From Isoetes taiwanensis (lineage: Eukaryota > Streptophyta > Lycopodiopsida > Isoetales > Isoetaceae), in the NCBI GenBank assembly GCA_021234155.1, contig JAJEKV010000003.1, positions 22,969,569-23,033,568 of the forward strand: a stretch of DNA of 64,000 nucleotides, in the 5' to 3' direction. Shown here piece after piece: positions 1 to 9,482 of this stretch. The position numbers and the translations under genes are program-made. A model generated the notes under the pieces. That model searched no databases. It had not been told where the DNA came from and saw only the letters and a program-made list of their open reading frames with translations. Each line of letters starts with the position of its first letter. Position 1 is the stretch's first letter.

Positions 1-1628
1 AGACCCACGATCTTTGGGGACGACATCATTCCAAGGTGGGGGGAGAATGTGGTTCGTTCGATGCGATTATCACGGTCCCGGGGATTATCGCATCGTCTAA
101 AATCACGCAGCATTACACGCCACTCCAACCCGGCGTGTACGCGGCGTGTAGCGGTGAGTAGCCCTAGGGGGCAACTTGCTAGGTATGTGCATTTCTTATT
201 AATGTGCACATGCACATTTATTAAGGTGCACACATTTCCATGTGGGCACATTTAGGTGCACACATTTCCATGTAGGCACATTTGGCCACCTAGCCATTAA
301 AGGCAAGTGGGCCCATTTCCAATTATCCCACATGCCTAAAGGGATAATTGGAAACCCTAAGCCCCAACCCTTGCCTATTTAAGTAGGAGAACCCTAACTT
401 GCCCATTTTCGTTCCTAGGGTTTTAGAGCTCTGTTTTGGCTGCCCCAGCCAAAACCGCCTCCCAGACTCTGCCCAAGAGAATTGCACCATTAGTTTCCCT
501 TGATTCGAGCAGTTCAGTAGGATGGTCGAACTCAGGTCAGGAGGAGCAACTCATGGATCAGGTATGTAGTCGATTTAATGGTCTAAACCGTTTTCCAGTC
601 ATTGTATCAGTAGGTTTAGCCTATTAAATCGCCTTTAGCAGCTATCTAGATCTCTAGATACCAGACTCTAACTAAAGAACCTAACTCTATGATATAGAAT
701 AGATCTAGTTCTTTAGTTCTTCTGTGATGTATATGGATGATGTATCTCTGTGAACTCCTTGTATTGGGAAGGGGGGTAGAGACTTCAAGCTTGGTAGTAG
801 ATGCTCCTAGATTAGCCTCTCTAGCACACCATAGATTCGGCCTGTGTACAAGAACCACACCTGGTTGTGGGTGAAGGGGCCAGACTGGCTAAGAAGGAGG
901 TTCGTGTTCTGACTCTTGAACGATCCCTCTGGTGTGTAAGGCCTACCGGGGATCATTGTGACTAGGCCCAATAGCTTACCACTGAGTGCGGGTAAGGTAT
1001 GGGCTCGACACCCGTGAAGTGGGGTTCACTTTCCAGTGGGTTCAGTCGAATACGGGCAGTGGCCCTCTAGTCACCTTGAGTCAGCATGTAGATCTCTGGA
1101 GGGAGTGATCCCTACCTGCCCCATCGGAACTGGGGAGATGAAACCCAGGAATAGCCCTTTTGGCTATGCATCCGGCGGGCTACAGTCAGGTCCCAACAGC
1201 ACAGGAGGGGCGGATGGAGTGGACAACCCTATGCCATGTTCTTATGCCAGCCAAATCCATTGCCATGAATTCTGTCTGCAATGAACTCTGGAGACCCAAG
1301 CCGTCAGTCATCCCTTTGAGTCTGAGCCTTGGGTAGGATTCCCTATGTGATGTGCTGATCTTTGTCTATGCAGATATGTGGAGGACCATCCTTCGTGATG
1401 GTCATATGATGTTGATGTATGTACCATCGACATGTATGTTTTTACGCTTCAGCAGACTAGGTAGGCCCCGAGGGAGGCAGGGGTAAAGGACCCCTTCATT
1501 CTTCCCACTGGAACTCTTCAAGGTTGCAGTGATACGTGGAGGGGCCTATATTAGCATAGAGCTGGTATGGGGGATGAACTCCTGTTTGTATACGGTGAGT
1601 GCACCGTATATGAGTAGGGGACGTCACA
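1..1628 (+). mobile_element. Ty3/gypsy-type LTR element, 3' end (copy A)
   Basis: A purine-rich polypurine tract (about 36-47, GGTGGGGGGAGAA) is followed at 48 by an LTR of about 1.58 kb that ends ACGTCACA at 1628. The same LTR lies in opposite orientation at 34973-36457, where the ends are TGTGACGT and ACGTCACA, so the termini are an inverted repeat. A TATTTAAG at about 377 is a candidate LTR TATA box. The body of the element lies left of the window. The inverted duplicate at about 29430 lacks the LTR and shows the uninterrupted target (CAATAACATTGC). Family is inferred from the downstream chromodomain-like sequence next to copy B. It is a fossil; divergence from copy B is considerable, so the family is old. 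Confidence 0.75.
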
Positions 1629-1629
1629 A

Positions 1630-3508
1630 TAACATTGCTAAGATATGGGTATAGTCAAATTTCTACCATCATAAAGGTCATTGCTACCACCTTATCTTAG
1701 AGGGCTCTTTCTGAGCATTTTGAATTGGAGAGATGATATATTGTAGGGGAATTTGCTAAGCCCTGTTCCATAAAAAGTCCCATAGACATATCATGGTCAT
1801 GATCTATAAAGCCCAAAAATAGCTTGTCTTGACATCATATGAATATAAAACCTAATCAACCGCAACTAATCCAAGATGAGCAAATGGTCTAGCTCAACTG
1901 GGTGGCAAAGAAACAATGGTTACTGCACACTGCAAGGTTTGCATTTCAATTTTGACGGGCTGTCAATTCTTCCTCGAGGCAACCCTGCAAAAAAAAATTA
2001 TAGAGGTGTAGATGTGCTTATCTATGCACAATTCCGCAAGCCAAAGCACAGAGAGCATCCAAAGTGGATCAAAACAACAAAAAGCAGGCCTTAGCATTTC
2101 AATTTCAACGAAATGTCAATTCTTCTTCGAGGCAACCCTGCATCATGAACATGTCTTCTTGTGTTGCATCATCAACGTATCTTAAAAGCAGGGTAAATTT
2201 TAACGGCCCCAAATGTTTTTCTATTCAAATTAAGATTGGCTAAATCTATGAAAAACAAAAGTTCTCAGATTTTTTTCTTGGCGAAATTTGATAAAATAAA
2301 GCCCTTTAGTTATCTTCCCACTTGGCTAAAGTGTAAAATTTATATGACATGAAATTATGTCGTCGGCGAATTTTTCTTGGTCCCCAGCTAAAGTGCAACT
2401 ATTTAACTTCAAACTTTCAGCACTGATTAGTACATGAATGACATTGATTCAATGACAAAGTTGTTCAAAGTACAATTCATAAGGAACAAACAATATTGTT
2501 TGAAGGAATATGCATGTTTAAGTTGGGGTCAAATGTATCCAAATGGTGAATTTGGTGATGAAGCACTTTAGGGTCAACAATTGCAAGAAGAGATCACTAT
2601 TATTTAAAGCTTAAAATGCGAATCATATAACATTCTTCGTAGCATTTAACCTAAACAACATATAGATACAAATTCAAAATATGATTGAGGTAGCTAATGG
2701 CAATTCCTAAATGAAAGAGGTCCCTGAATAGAATTGGCATGGCTATTTGAATTGATCAGGGTTCTCCTAATCAACTTTAGAGAAGGCGATTCAGTACACC
2801 ATGCAGCAAACAATCCCGGCTAAACTCTAAGCGTTCAGAATTTACCCCCTTTTGCAGTGGCTAAATTATAGTTTTTCTAAAAAATTTCCCTTTATAAACT
2901 TTAGCCATGAAATTTGACAAAAGGTCTAAAAAATCGCCATTTGGCGAATTTTAGCCACTCTTTATTACCCTGCTTAAAAGCAAAGTAAAAAGAATAAACG
3001 AAAAATCTTACTAAACACCATAGAGAAGGCATTTAGCTTAAAGACAGGATATGACAGAGCAGCAATCTAAGGAAGAGTTTGAGCTACTTAACAGATGCAC
3101 TGCCTATAATATGAACCATAGCCCAAGAAGGTTAGAAACATACCTAGAAAGCGTGCTAACAACGACATCTTCATTACTGGCATGCTATTATAGTTGAGTC
3201 ACTGCATAGCATCAGAGCAATGACATAGTACAAATGCAGATAATCATCAGCTCTTTAGGTAGCCATCTTTATTGTTGGCATGCTATTATAGCTCAATCAC
3301 TGCATATTATCAGGGCAATGACATAGTATTCAAGCAAATCGTCATCAGATTTTCAGGTAGCCAATCACTTTAGCCTCCAAAAGCTAAAAGTCTCCAAAAG
3401 ATTCATGGTGCTGGTAAATTTGCCATCAACAATCCAATTATACAATACCCAAAAGTCTGATTTGCACCAACAGTCCAAAGCAATTCTATACAAATCATAA
3501 AATTGTGT
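1630..3508. repeat. Inverted-duplicate block R1 (partner 28349-29436)
   Basis: Reading this block forward matches the reverse complement of 28349-29436 almost base for base, apart from the 784-bp hAT insertion at 2189-2972. It contains a local near-repeat (about 1939-1990 and 2093-2143, both with TCAATTCTTC.TCGAGGCAACCC). Short open frames here (for example about 1876-2094) show no domain and are not called as genes. The block ends abruptly at about 3508 after AAAATTGTG; beyond this the two copies are unrelated, so this is a rearrangement breakpoint. Confidence 0.9.
2189..2972. mobile_element. Non-autonomous hAT-type DNA transposon
   Basis: The element starts CAGGGTAAATTTTAACGG and ends TTTATTACCCTG. 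It is flanked by a perfect 8-bp direct repeat CTTAAAAG (2181-2188 and 2973-2980). The inverted duplicate at 28879-28886 has one CTTAAAAG and no insertion, which is the empty site. An 8-bp target duplication with CAGGG-type inverted ends is the hallmark of hAT elements. There is no transposase reading frame in the 784 bp, so it would depend on a partner. Subterminal sequence has GGCGAATTTTAGCC-like motifs on both sides. It jumped in after the block was duplicated. Confidence 0.9.
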
Positions 3509-3541
3509 ATAAGAACATCCAAACTGTGCATTGCATTGCAT

Positions 3542-3889
3542 CATGATGAACTGCATCCACAACATTGGATTGGCAAGTATAAAAATATGAGGAACCAATT
3601 AGGCCCATCCCCAATGCCTTGGCAAGAATTTTAGTTATATCTCAGGCTTGTGTCAAGGGCATGCTTACATATGTCGGGCCAAAATCATATGGTATGAAAG
3701 ACATAAAATGCACGCATGTCCACAATGACCATTACATTATTTTACTTTGTGGAGCCAAGTAATATATTGCAGTTGCATTCACACTCAAATGTATTGACAA
3801 GATGTATCTGTTGGTGCCAGATCGATCACCCAGACCCTGCCATTTCAGTGAATCAGCAGCAAGAACACGCCCTTCCAACACTCTCACTT
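3542..3889. repeat. Inverted-duplicate block R2 (partner 52421-52768)
   Basis: This 350-bp block is the reverse complement of 52421-52768. In the right-hand copy it lies directly upstream of the first preserved SLAH channel exon, so it probably derives from an intron or upstream region of that gene. Here it is separated from the SLAH fragment by about 450 unrelated bases and sits on the other side of it, so order has been shuffled. Confidence 0.85.
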
Positions 3890-4342
3890 TGAGACTTGCT
3901 TTATCCTAGTGATGGCAGGCAAAGGTTATGTTTGCTTTCTCAATTGTGGCTATAATTTGAATTCCTTATGGCTATCATGAGTTCCAAATAATTTGGTGTC
4001 TAAGTTCTGCGAGACTTTTGCATCACATGGGGTGCATCTTTGACATGAGTATTAGGTCTACTTATTCACTAAGATTCAAAGGAGAAAAAAGACACTAGCA
4101 ACTAACAACCACCTTTTAAAATTGTTACTAGTGCCATATTGAGTTCTAAAGTTTGGCCTCCCTTTTTTCACAATCAAAACAGTATACGAGGTAGGACATT
4201 CCAAGTGTTAAATTGCCGGCACACTTGGAACCTGCCGGCCTGGCTCCGTTTGTTTCATCGAGCCAATGAAAGGAACCATTTTCTTGGGATGCACTTTGAG
4301 ATGTTCTTATAACTCACTGTCTTCTCAAGATAAGTTCACACT
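3890..4342. other. No gene seen
   Basis: AT-rich spacer between two duplicated blocks. A weak short inverted repeat (CACTAGCAAC ... GTTACTAGTG, about 4094-4136) is present. No open frame with recognisable content. Confidence 0.5.
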
Positions 4343-5312
4343 GTCTTCTCAACATAATTCCTTGAGGAACTTGTATGTTCACTGTCTTCTTCTCAGCATA
4401 ATTTCCTTGAGGGACTTGCTCACTCTTCCTGTAGATTCTGGTTTGTTGTTGTATCCTAAAACAACATTGATATCTGCTTGAAAATAGACATTTGATGTCC
4501 AAATGGTCAAATTGTGCAAACTACTCTACAGCATATATCAGGGCACCCTCAATTGTTGCGAATGGTGATTGTAATTTGTTCCACTTTTCATATATATATT
4601 TTATAGACGTAAATAAGTCGTCACAGTGACTAAAAACCAGTAACTTTAGAACCCAACTTTCAGAACAGCCCTGGCACTTTAGGCCCTCATTAGAGCAACC
4701 CTCATCCCTTCTGTGGATGCAAGATTTACACCTTGTTTTGGTATGTGTGTGTGGCTCCATGGGTCCATTTTCTGTAGAAATATGAAGCATAGATATAGAA
4801 GTGATGCCTTGGTATACTTAAATGCTCTTATCAATGATCTCTGCAGCCATTTCATTCGAATCAGAATGTGGTACACTTTTCAAGCATCCAAATAATTTCA
4901 TAGTGTTTTGAGATCCTCTGTCTACACAAGTGCTATAGTTTCCACTGCCAAGTTCTTTTTGTGGTTTCCTAGTGATGGCAATTGCCATATCATTAGGAAA
5001 TAGTGTGCCATATCATTAGGTTGATATGAAAAAAAGAAAGACAGTGATAGCTGACAGTAGGGAAAGCAGAATTGCCATTGTTTGTGTCACAGGATGCAAA
5101 ACCTTATGGGCATATCTAAGGGTGGCAAGGGAGAGCTCTGTCATTGGAAATGTGTATGCCCACCATGCAATGGAAAATCTGTTATACAATACATAGTATT
5201 TAGAAGAAAATCAACAAGTTTATATGAAATGCAGCTTAAACAAAGATCATTACTTGTATCCTCGGAAAAAGTTGACTCGGACTACCTGAAACATAGAAAG
5301 CAGACAAAAATG
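4343..5312 (-). pseudogene. SLAC1/SLAH S-type anion channel, 3' fragment (copy 1)
   Basis: On the minus strand this is the 3' end of an S-type anion channel gene, matching 53355-54326. A 32-bp exon (5285-5254, encoding VRVNFFRGY) is followed by a short intron and a last exon (5178-4818) starting FSIAWWAYTFPMT and ending at a stop; the rest to 4343 is 3' flank. The exons encode the last transmembrane helices of these plasma-membrane anion channels, which in angiosperms act in guard-cell and root anion efflux. The exon with the central helices is absent, and the last exon has lost a few bases near 5000-5020, where a TATCATTAG motif is duplicated relative to the right copy. Flanked on the right, head to head, by the MAELDD gene copy. 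It cannot make a channel. Confidence 0.85.
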
Positions 5313-5412
5313 AGGATCACTGATATATTTAGGAGATCAATGATATATTTAGCAGACAAAAGGTGATATATTTAGGAGATATTTTAAGAAATGGGGATAA
5401 CTTGGGAATCAA

Positions 5413-5478
5413 GGGGTCTATAAGACTCCCATTCATTCCAGATTTCGCATTACAGCATTTTCAAGGAGGACTTTCACG
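5413..5478 (+). promoter_or_regulatory. Candidate core promoter of the MAELDD gene
   Basis: A CTATAAG TATA-like box at about 5417-5424 lies about 60 bases before the ATG at 5479. The same box and leader are preserved in the inverted copy (about 51070-51078 on the minus strand), although the sequence further upstream differs between the two copies. Assignment is by position and conservation only. Confidence 0.45.
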
Positions 5479-6232
5479 ATGGCGGAGCTTGACGACGAAG
5501 ACTTTATTTTGAGTGCGGAGGAATTCAACTATCTGAGGAGCTTGGACCAGGAGGACGCCCTAGCATTTATTGACGTACTTGATGTCAATGCGTCTTTTGC
5601 AGCTCCTACTTTAGATGTTCTTGATGATGAACACCTCTCTGACGAATTAGCTTATGGATGAATTAGGTGGCTTATTGGTAGAGGACAAAGCGCCATCATT
5701 GGATGGCTTGTTTGCAGAAGACCTAGATGAGGACTTTGTCAACTTTTGTCAGTCAATAGAAGAAAATCTCTGCAAAGGAGATAGTGAAGTTGAAGCAGAA
5801 GCCAGTATAGCCATGCATGACTTGGTCAATGCATCAATTGGACTTGGAAGTGAACAGGCAACAGTAAGCACATGGAACACTTGTACATATCCGCGTGAAT
5901 GGCAGCCATGGGAGCAACAAGCAACACAAGGAATGGCAGCTCCAAAGATGAAGAAGAGGAAGATAGTTGCCAACTCGATTCAACTTGGAAGCAGACAGGC
6001 AACAGCAAGCATGGCAACTATGCCACAAGAAATGACAGCTCCAAGGATGAAGAAGCAGAAGATAGAGATGCCCCATCTTGATTGCTGCAACAGGGAGTGG
6101 ACTGTTGGGGGCAAACTAAGGGTGTTAGGACCTCGAAAGCCTCCACAATCTAGGAAACCTAAAGGCAAGATTGTTGCTTCCAATGAGAATTTAACATTTG
6201 AGAATGTTCAGCCACTTGTATATTCATATTGA
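5479..6232 (+). pseudogene. Acidic protein with basic KMKKRK motifs, copy 1 (frame interrupted)
   Basis: I do not recognise this family. The protein starts MAELDDEDFILSAEEFNYLR, an acidic amphipathic stretch. A middle part (GGLLVEDKAPSLDGLFAEDL) is also acidic. After it come two copies of an internal repeat, S-I-x-L-G-S-x-Q-A-T followed by M-x-A-P-[KR]-M-K-K-[RQ]-K-I, which looks like a pair of nuclear localisation signals. The tail is basic and ends QPLVYSY. Relative to the copy at 50622-51014 there is an extra G near codon 34 that shifts the frame. The open frames 5479-5661 and 5654-6232 therefore overlap by a few bases instead of forming one protein; an unspliced intron is the alternative. 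Acidic head plus basic nuclear-type motifs suggests a nuclear regulator, which is inference only. Confidence 0.6.
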
Positions 6233-6359
6233 AATTGTACTGCCATTTCTATATGGTTATTGAGATTGTACAGCTCCCATTTGGGTTGTAAATACGTGGA
6301 GAATTTATAAAGATTTTTTGCACTTGATGTCCTTTGTTTGTTATTTGCACTTGATGTCC

Positions 6360-6690
6360 TTTTATTTTGACTACTTGGTCTTTTATCTTTTCATGTCTAT
6401 GCTATCAGATGTAGTATACTGTTTCTAGTATATAGAAAGTTGGTATTGAAGATAATAGGAAGATCTAGTCTAATCATTACGTGTGCAAACTTGATATATT
6501 TCTAGTACTATGCCTCCGCACAATGCATTCTAATGGACTATGAAAATGTAGACTCTTCAGCCTTCCTGCCACACTTACAAATGCTCCTGCTATAGTATAA
6601 ACCAAGCATATTATGTCAAAGGCGGAGTCAGCTCTGCATGTTATAACAAGTAGGTTAGAAACACTAATAGAATATAATATAATTTGTCAC
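6360..6690 (-). repeat. Block A, dispersed 330-bp repeat (copy 1)
   Basis: Lies downstream of the MAELDD gene. Its reverse complement recurs at 42340-42680, 50245-50560 and 56440-56765. Hallmark stretches are GTTATAACATGCAGAACTGA, CCATAAGAATGC and GATAGCATAGACATGAAAAG. Shorter pieces of its start recur at about 11738-11787, 42115 and 46240. No inverted ends or coding content were seen. Confidence 0.85.
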
Positions 6691-7346
6691 GTTTTCTTTA
6701 ACGAAAAATATATTTTCAAGCATTTTTTTAATTTCCATTACATAATATGACTAGTTATGGTTGCCGGGCTCTAGTAAGAACTTCGAGAGCCTACTTGCAT
6801 GCATGTAGTGTCAAAAGATATAATGTCACAATATCTCATCAATTTTTTACTATGAAATAGTTTGTGCATGCTGTAAGACAAAGATATTGTAATATGGTAA
6901 AGTCGTTCATAGATTATGGCGCTGATGCTGATGTTTCTGCAGTTTCAACTGAACTATGTGCCACTTCATTACATCATGCCTCTGGGTTAGGAATGTATGC
7001 TCGTCCCTTGCCATGAAAGAAGATTTGGAAGTAGTCTTGTATATATAATTCTTCATCATTTTTTTTCAAACCATTAGAGCAAAGCAATGATCACAGAAAT
7101 TATAATGTGATGTTTTTCAGTATCAAGAGGTGCGGAGATAAACCTCTTCGTATCTAGAGAAAAAATTGGATCATGGGCGTAGATCCAACCAGGAGTGTCC
7201 TTGCACTATTTGACATGATTGAAAAAAATCTTCCTTTGGTTAATTACAACAAGCAATGGGACGGTGAGACCTCATAATTTGGTATAGACCATAGACTCAG
7301 TCTGTATCTTTTTGCCCAAAAAATTTCCTTGGCACGTTTCATGTCA
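6691..7346. other. No gene seen; edge of inverted duplicate R4
   Basis: 6691-6800 is still homologous to 50105-50250 in reverse. Beyond that nothing is recognised. A short frame around 7190-7280 (starting MGVDPTRSVLALFDMIEK) could be a relict exon but has no support. Confidence 0.4.
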
Positions 7347-8006
7347 ATGTTCTAGCAATCACAGCATCCAACAAGAGACTGATCCACAAGAAAAAGAGAA
7401 TCTATTTAGAGTAGCTTGCTGAACAAATCTGATTCTCCTTTCTAAAGATAAAGGATAAAGATAAAGATAAATATATTCACAATATCATAAAGACCTTGCA
7501 ATCCAGGGCAAGAAGAATTACAAACTCACATAGACACAACAAGTAACAAACCTCTCTTATTTGCCCCACCGCTAATGTTGTTGAAGGTATCCGAAAAAGC
7601 AGACATCTCATCTTTGCCATCTACGATTTCATAAATTTGGACACAAGATCAAGAAGTGTTGTTCATCCTCTATTTTCTCTGAACCACATATCTTGCATCT
7701 TCTTTTGGGCTTCTGGATTCTATGCCATTTACCACATTCAATTTGCAGGTGATAGAACTATCCTGTAATGCAACTGATAAAACTATCCAAAAGATACTGC
7801 TGCAGTGCATACATGACCATACAGTTAGCCAATGCATTACGGGAATATACCCCATCTGGATGTAGTTGAAAGGAGAACATATTGCTTGATGCGGCCTGCT
7901 TGAAACGAACAATTCATGCATAAAGAATTTGGGATAAAACTTTATTTACTATGAGAATCTGCAACCCATCAAAATATAGCCATGTTGATACTAAAGGGGA
8001 CTGTAC

Positions 8007-8220
8007 TATTTCGGCAGTATCCAGAATGTTGATGCCATTATCAAATGCGTAACATAGTTGATCATGAGCTTCCTTTTCCGTGTTTTGAGAGCCCCAAGTC
8101 ATCTATTTAACATATTGTTCTCAGCTAAGGGTATACAAGAGGAATAATTATTAAGTACTGAAACTAACCGTGCCTAGTGTGACTTCACTGATGACAAGGT
8201 CGGAATGAGCCAGTTTATCG
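8007..8220 (-). pseudogene. Tas-like aldo-keto reductase, two-exon fragment (copy 1)
   Basis: On the minus strand an exon ending SDLVISEVTLGT (to 8169) is joined by a 66-bp GT..AG intron to a second exon (8102-8007) reading MTWGSQNTEKEAHDQLCYAF and continuing DNGINILDTAEI up to a GTACAG donor. This matches the N-terminal strands of NADPH-dependent aldo-keto reductases of the Tas type, where LGTMTFG and the D-x-AE-x-YPVP motif (catalytic Asp region) are typical. Only about 45 residues remain; the rest of the barrel, including the catalytic Tyr and Lys, is not seen in the window. Reading frame and splice sites are intact in this copy, so it could be an exon pair of a longer gene, but its tandem setting and missing partners argue for a captured fragment. 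Confidence 0.75.
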
Positions 8221-8321
8221 TTCAAGTTTATGCTGTTGCAAATGAGCCACGTTATTGCATGCTTAATAAAAGTTGGTCTTGTGCTTAAGACATTTACAAA
8301 CAGATCGGATGCTGTGATGTG

Positions 8322-8460
8322 GTATGACGAAATACATACAAGTAGGTAACAAACAATTTTTTTTGCCTTTGTTATTTCGAGGTGGTATTTCGAGTATGTG
8401 GTATGACTCCAGTTGTCACCAGACAAGTTCTCACTTGTACATCCCCGACAAATCCCGCTA
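8322..8460. repeat. 138-bp block, also at 11210-11347
   Basis: TGACGAAATACATACAAGTA ... ACAAATCCCGCTAC is nearly identical at 8322-8460 and 11210-11347, with unrelated flanks on both sides of each copy. No clear target duplication or inverted ends, so the type of repeat is open. Confidence 0.85.
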
Positions 8461-9093
8461 CACACACATTCTAGCAATCACAGCATCCAACAAGAGACTG
8501 ATCCACAAGAAAAAGAGAATCTATTTAGAGTAGCTTGCTGAACAAACCTGATTCTCCTTTCTAAAGATAAAGGATAAAGATAAAGATAAATATATTCACA
8601 ATATCATAAAGACCTTGCAATCCAGGGCAAGAAGAATTACAAACTCACATAGACAAACCAAGTAACAAACCTCCCTTATTTGCCACGCTGCTAATTTTGT
8701 TGAAGGTATCTGAAAAAATAGACATCTCATGCTGCCTACTGATTTCATAAGCTGGACACAAGATCAAGAAGTGTTGTTCATCCTCTATTTTCTCTGAACC
8801 ACATATCTTGCATCTTCTTTTGGGCTTCTGGATTCTATGCCATTTACCACATTCAATTTGCAGGTAATAGAACTATCCTGTAATGCAACTGATAAAACTA
8901 TACTGCTGCAGTGCATACATGACCATACAGTTAGCCAACATTACGGGAATATACCCCAAACATATTGCTTGATGCAGCCTGCTTGAAACGAACAATTCAT
9001 GCATAAAGAATTTGGGATAAAACTTTATTTACTATGAGAATCTGCAATTTCCCATCAACATATAGCCATGTTGATACTAAAGGGGACTGTACT

Positions 9094-9275
9094 GTTTCGG
9101 CAGTATCCAGAATGTTGATGCCATTATCAAATGCTTCCTTTTCCGTGTTTTAAGAGCCCCAAGTCATCTGTTTAACATATTAAGGGTATACAAGAGGAAT
9201 AATTATTAAGTACTGAAACTAACCGTGCCTAGTGTGACTTCACTGATGACAAGGTCGGAATGAGCCAGTTTAATG
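9094..9275 (-). pseudogene. Tas-like aldo-keto reductase fragment (copy 2)
   Basis: Second tandem copy of the same exon pair. The first exon and the intron are recognisable. The second exon (from 9167) carries an in-frame stop where copy 1 has Gln (the SQN triplet) and has lost about 20 bases spanning the HDQLCY codons. It is therefore a decayed duplicate. Confidence 0.75.
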
Positions 9276-9350
9276 AGCCACGTTGTATGCTTAAAAAAAA
9301 GTTGGTCTTGTGGTTAAGACATTTACAAACAGATCGGATGTTGTCATGTG

Positions 9351-9482
9351 GTACTAGTAATGGTACCCAGCGTTGCTGGGCATAAGTTGGAAACCTGTGT
9401 AGACGAAAATATATTCATCTCAGACTCCTTTTCATAAATCTAATAGAATAGAAACCAAGTCCAGCATTGCTGGGCTATAATA
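9351..9482. other. Two short hairpins before the pyrimidine tract
   Basis: CCCAGCGTTGCTGGG (about 9367-9381) and CCAGCATTGCTGGG (about 9461-9474) are two related hairpin-forming motifs some 94 bp apart. They occupy the junction between the reductase repeat and the pyrimidine tract. Function unknown. Confidence 0.5.

Larger units (their letters stand above)
7347..9350. repeat. Tandem duplication carrying a Tas-like reductase fragment
   Basis: The unit beginning TTCTAGCAATCACAGCATCC at about 7350 is repeated from about 8468, and the two copies run in parallel to CAGATCGGATG at about 8312 and 9340. Copy 2 is shorter through several small deletions. Both copies share the T/A-rich AAAGATAAAG motif. 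The copies are separated by a 138-bp block that also occurs alone at 11210-11347. Confidence 0.9.

Noticed and set aside
4094-4136. Small inverted repeat CACTAGCAAC/GTTACTAGTG as a MITE
   Set aside because: Too short, imperfect and without a target duplication or second copy.
9340-9360. Possible Helitron 3' end (CTAG followed by T)
   Set aside because: No stable GC-rich hairpin immediately upstream and no matching TC start could be identified.
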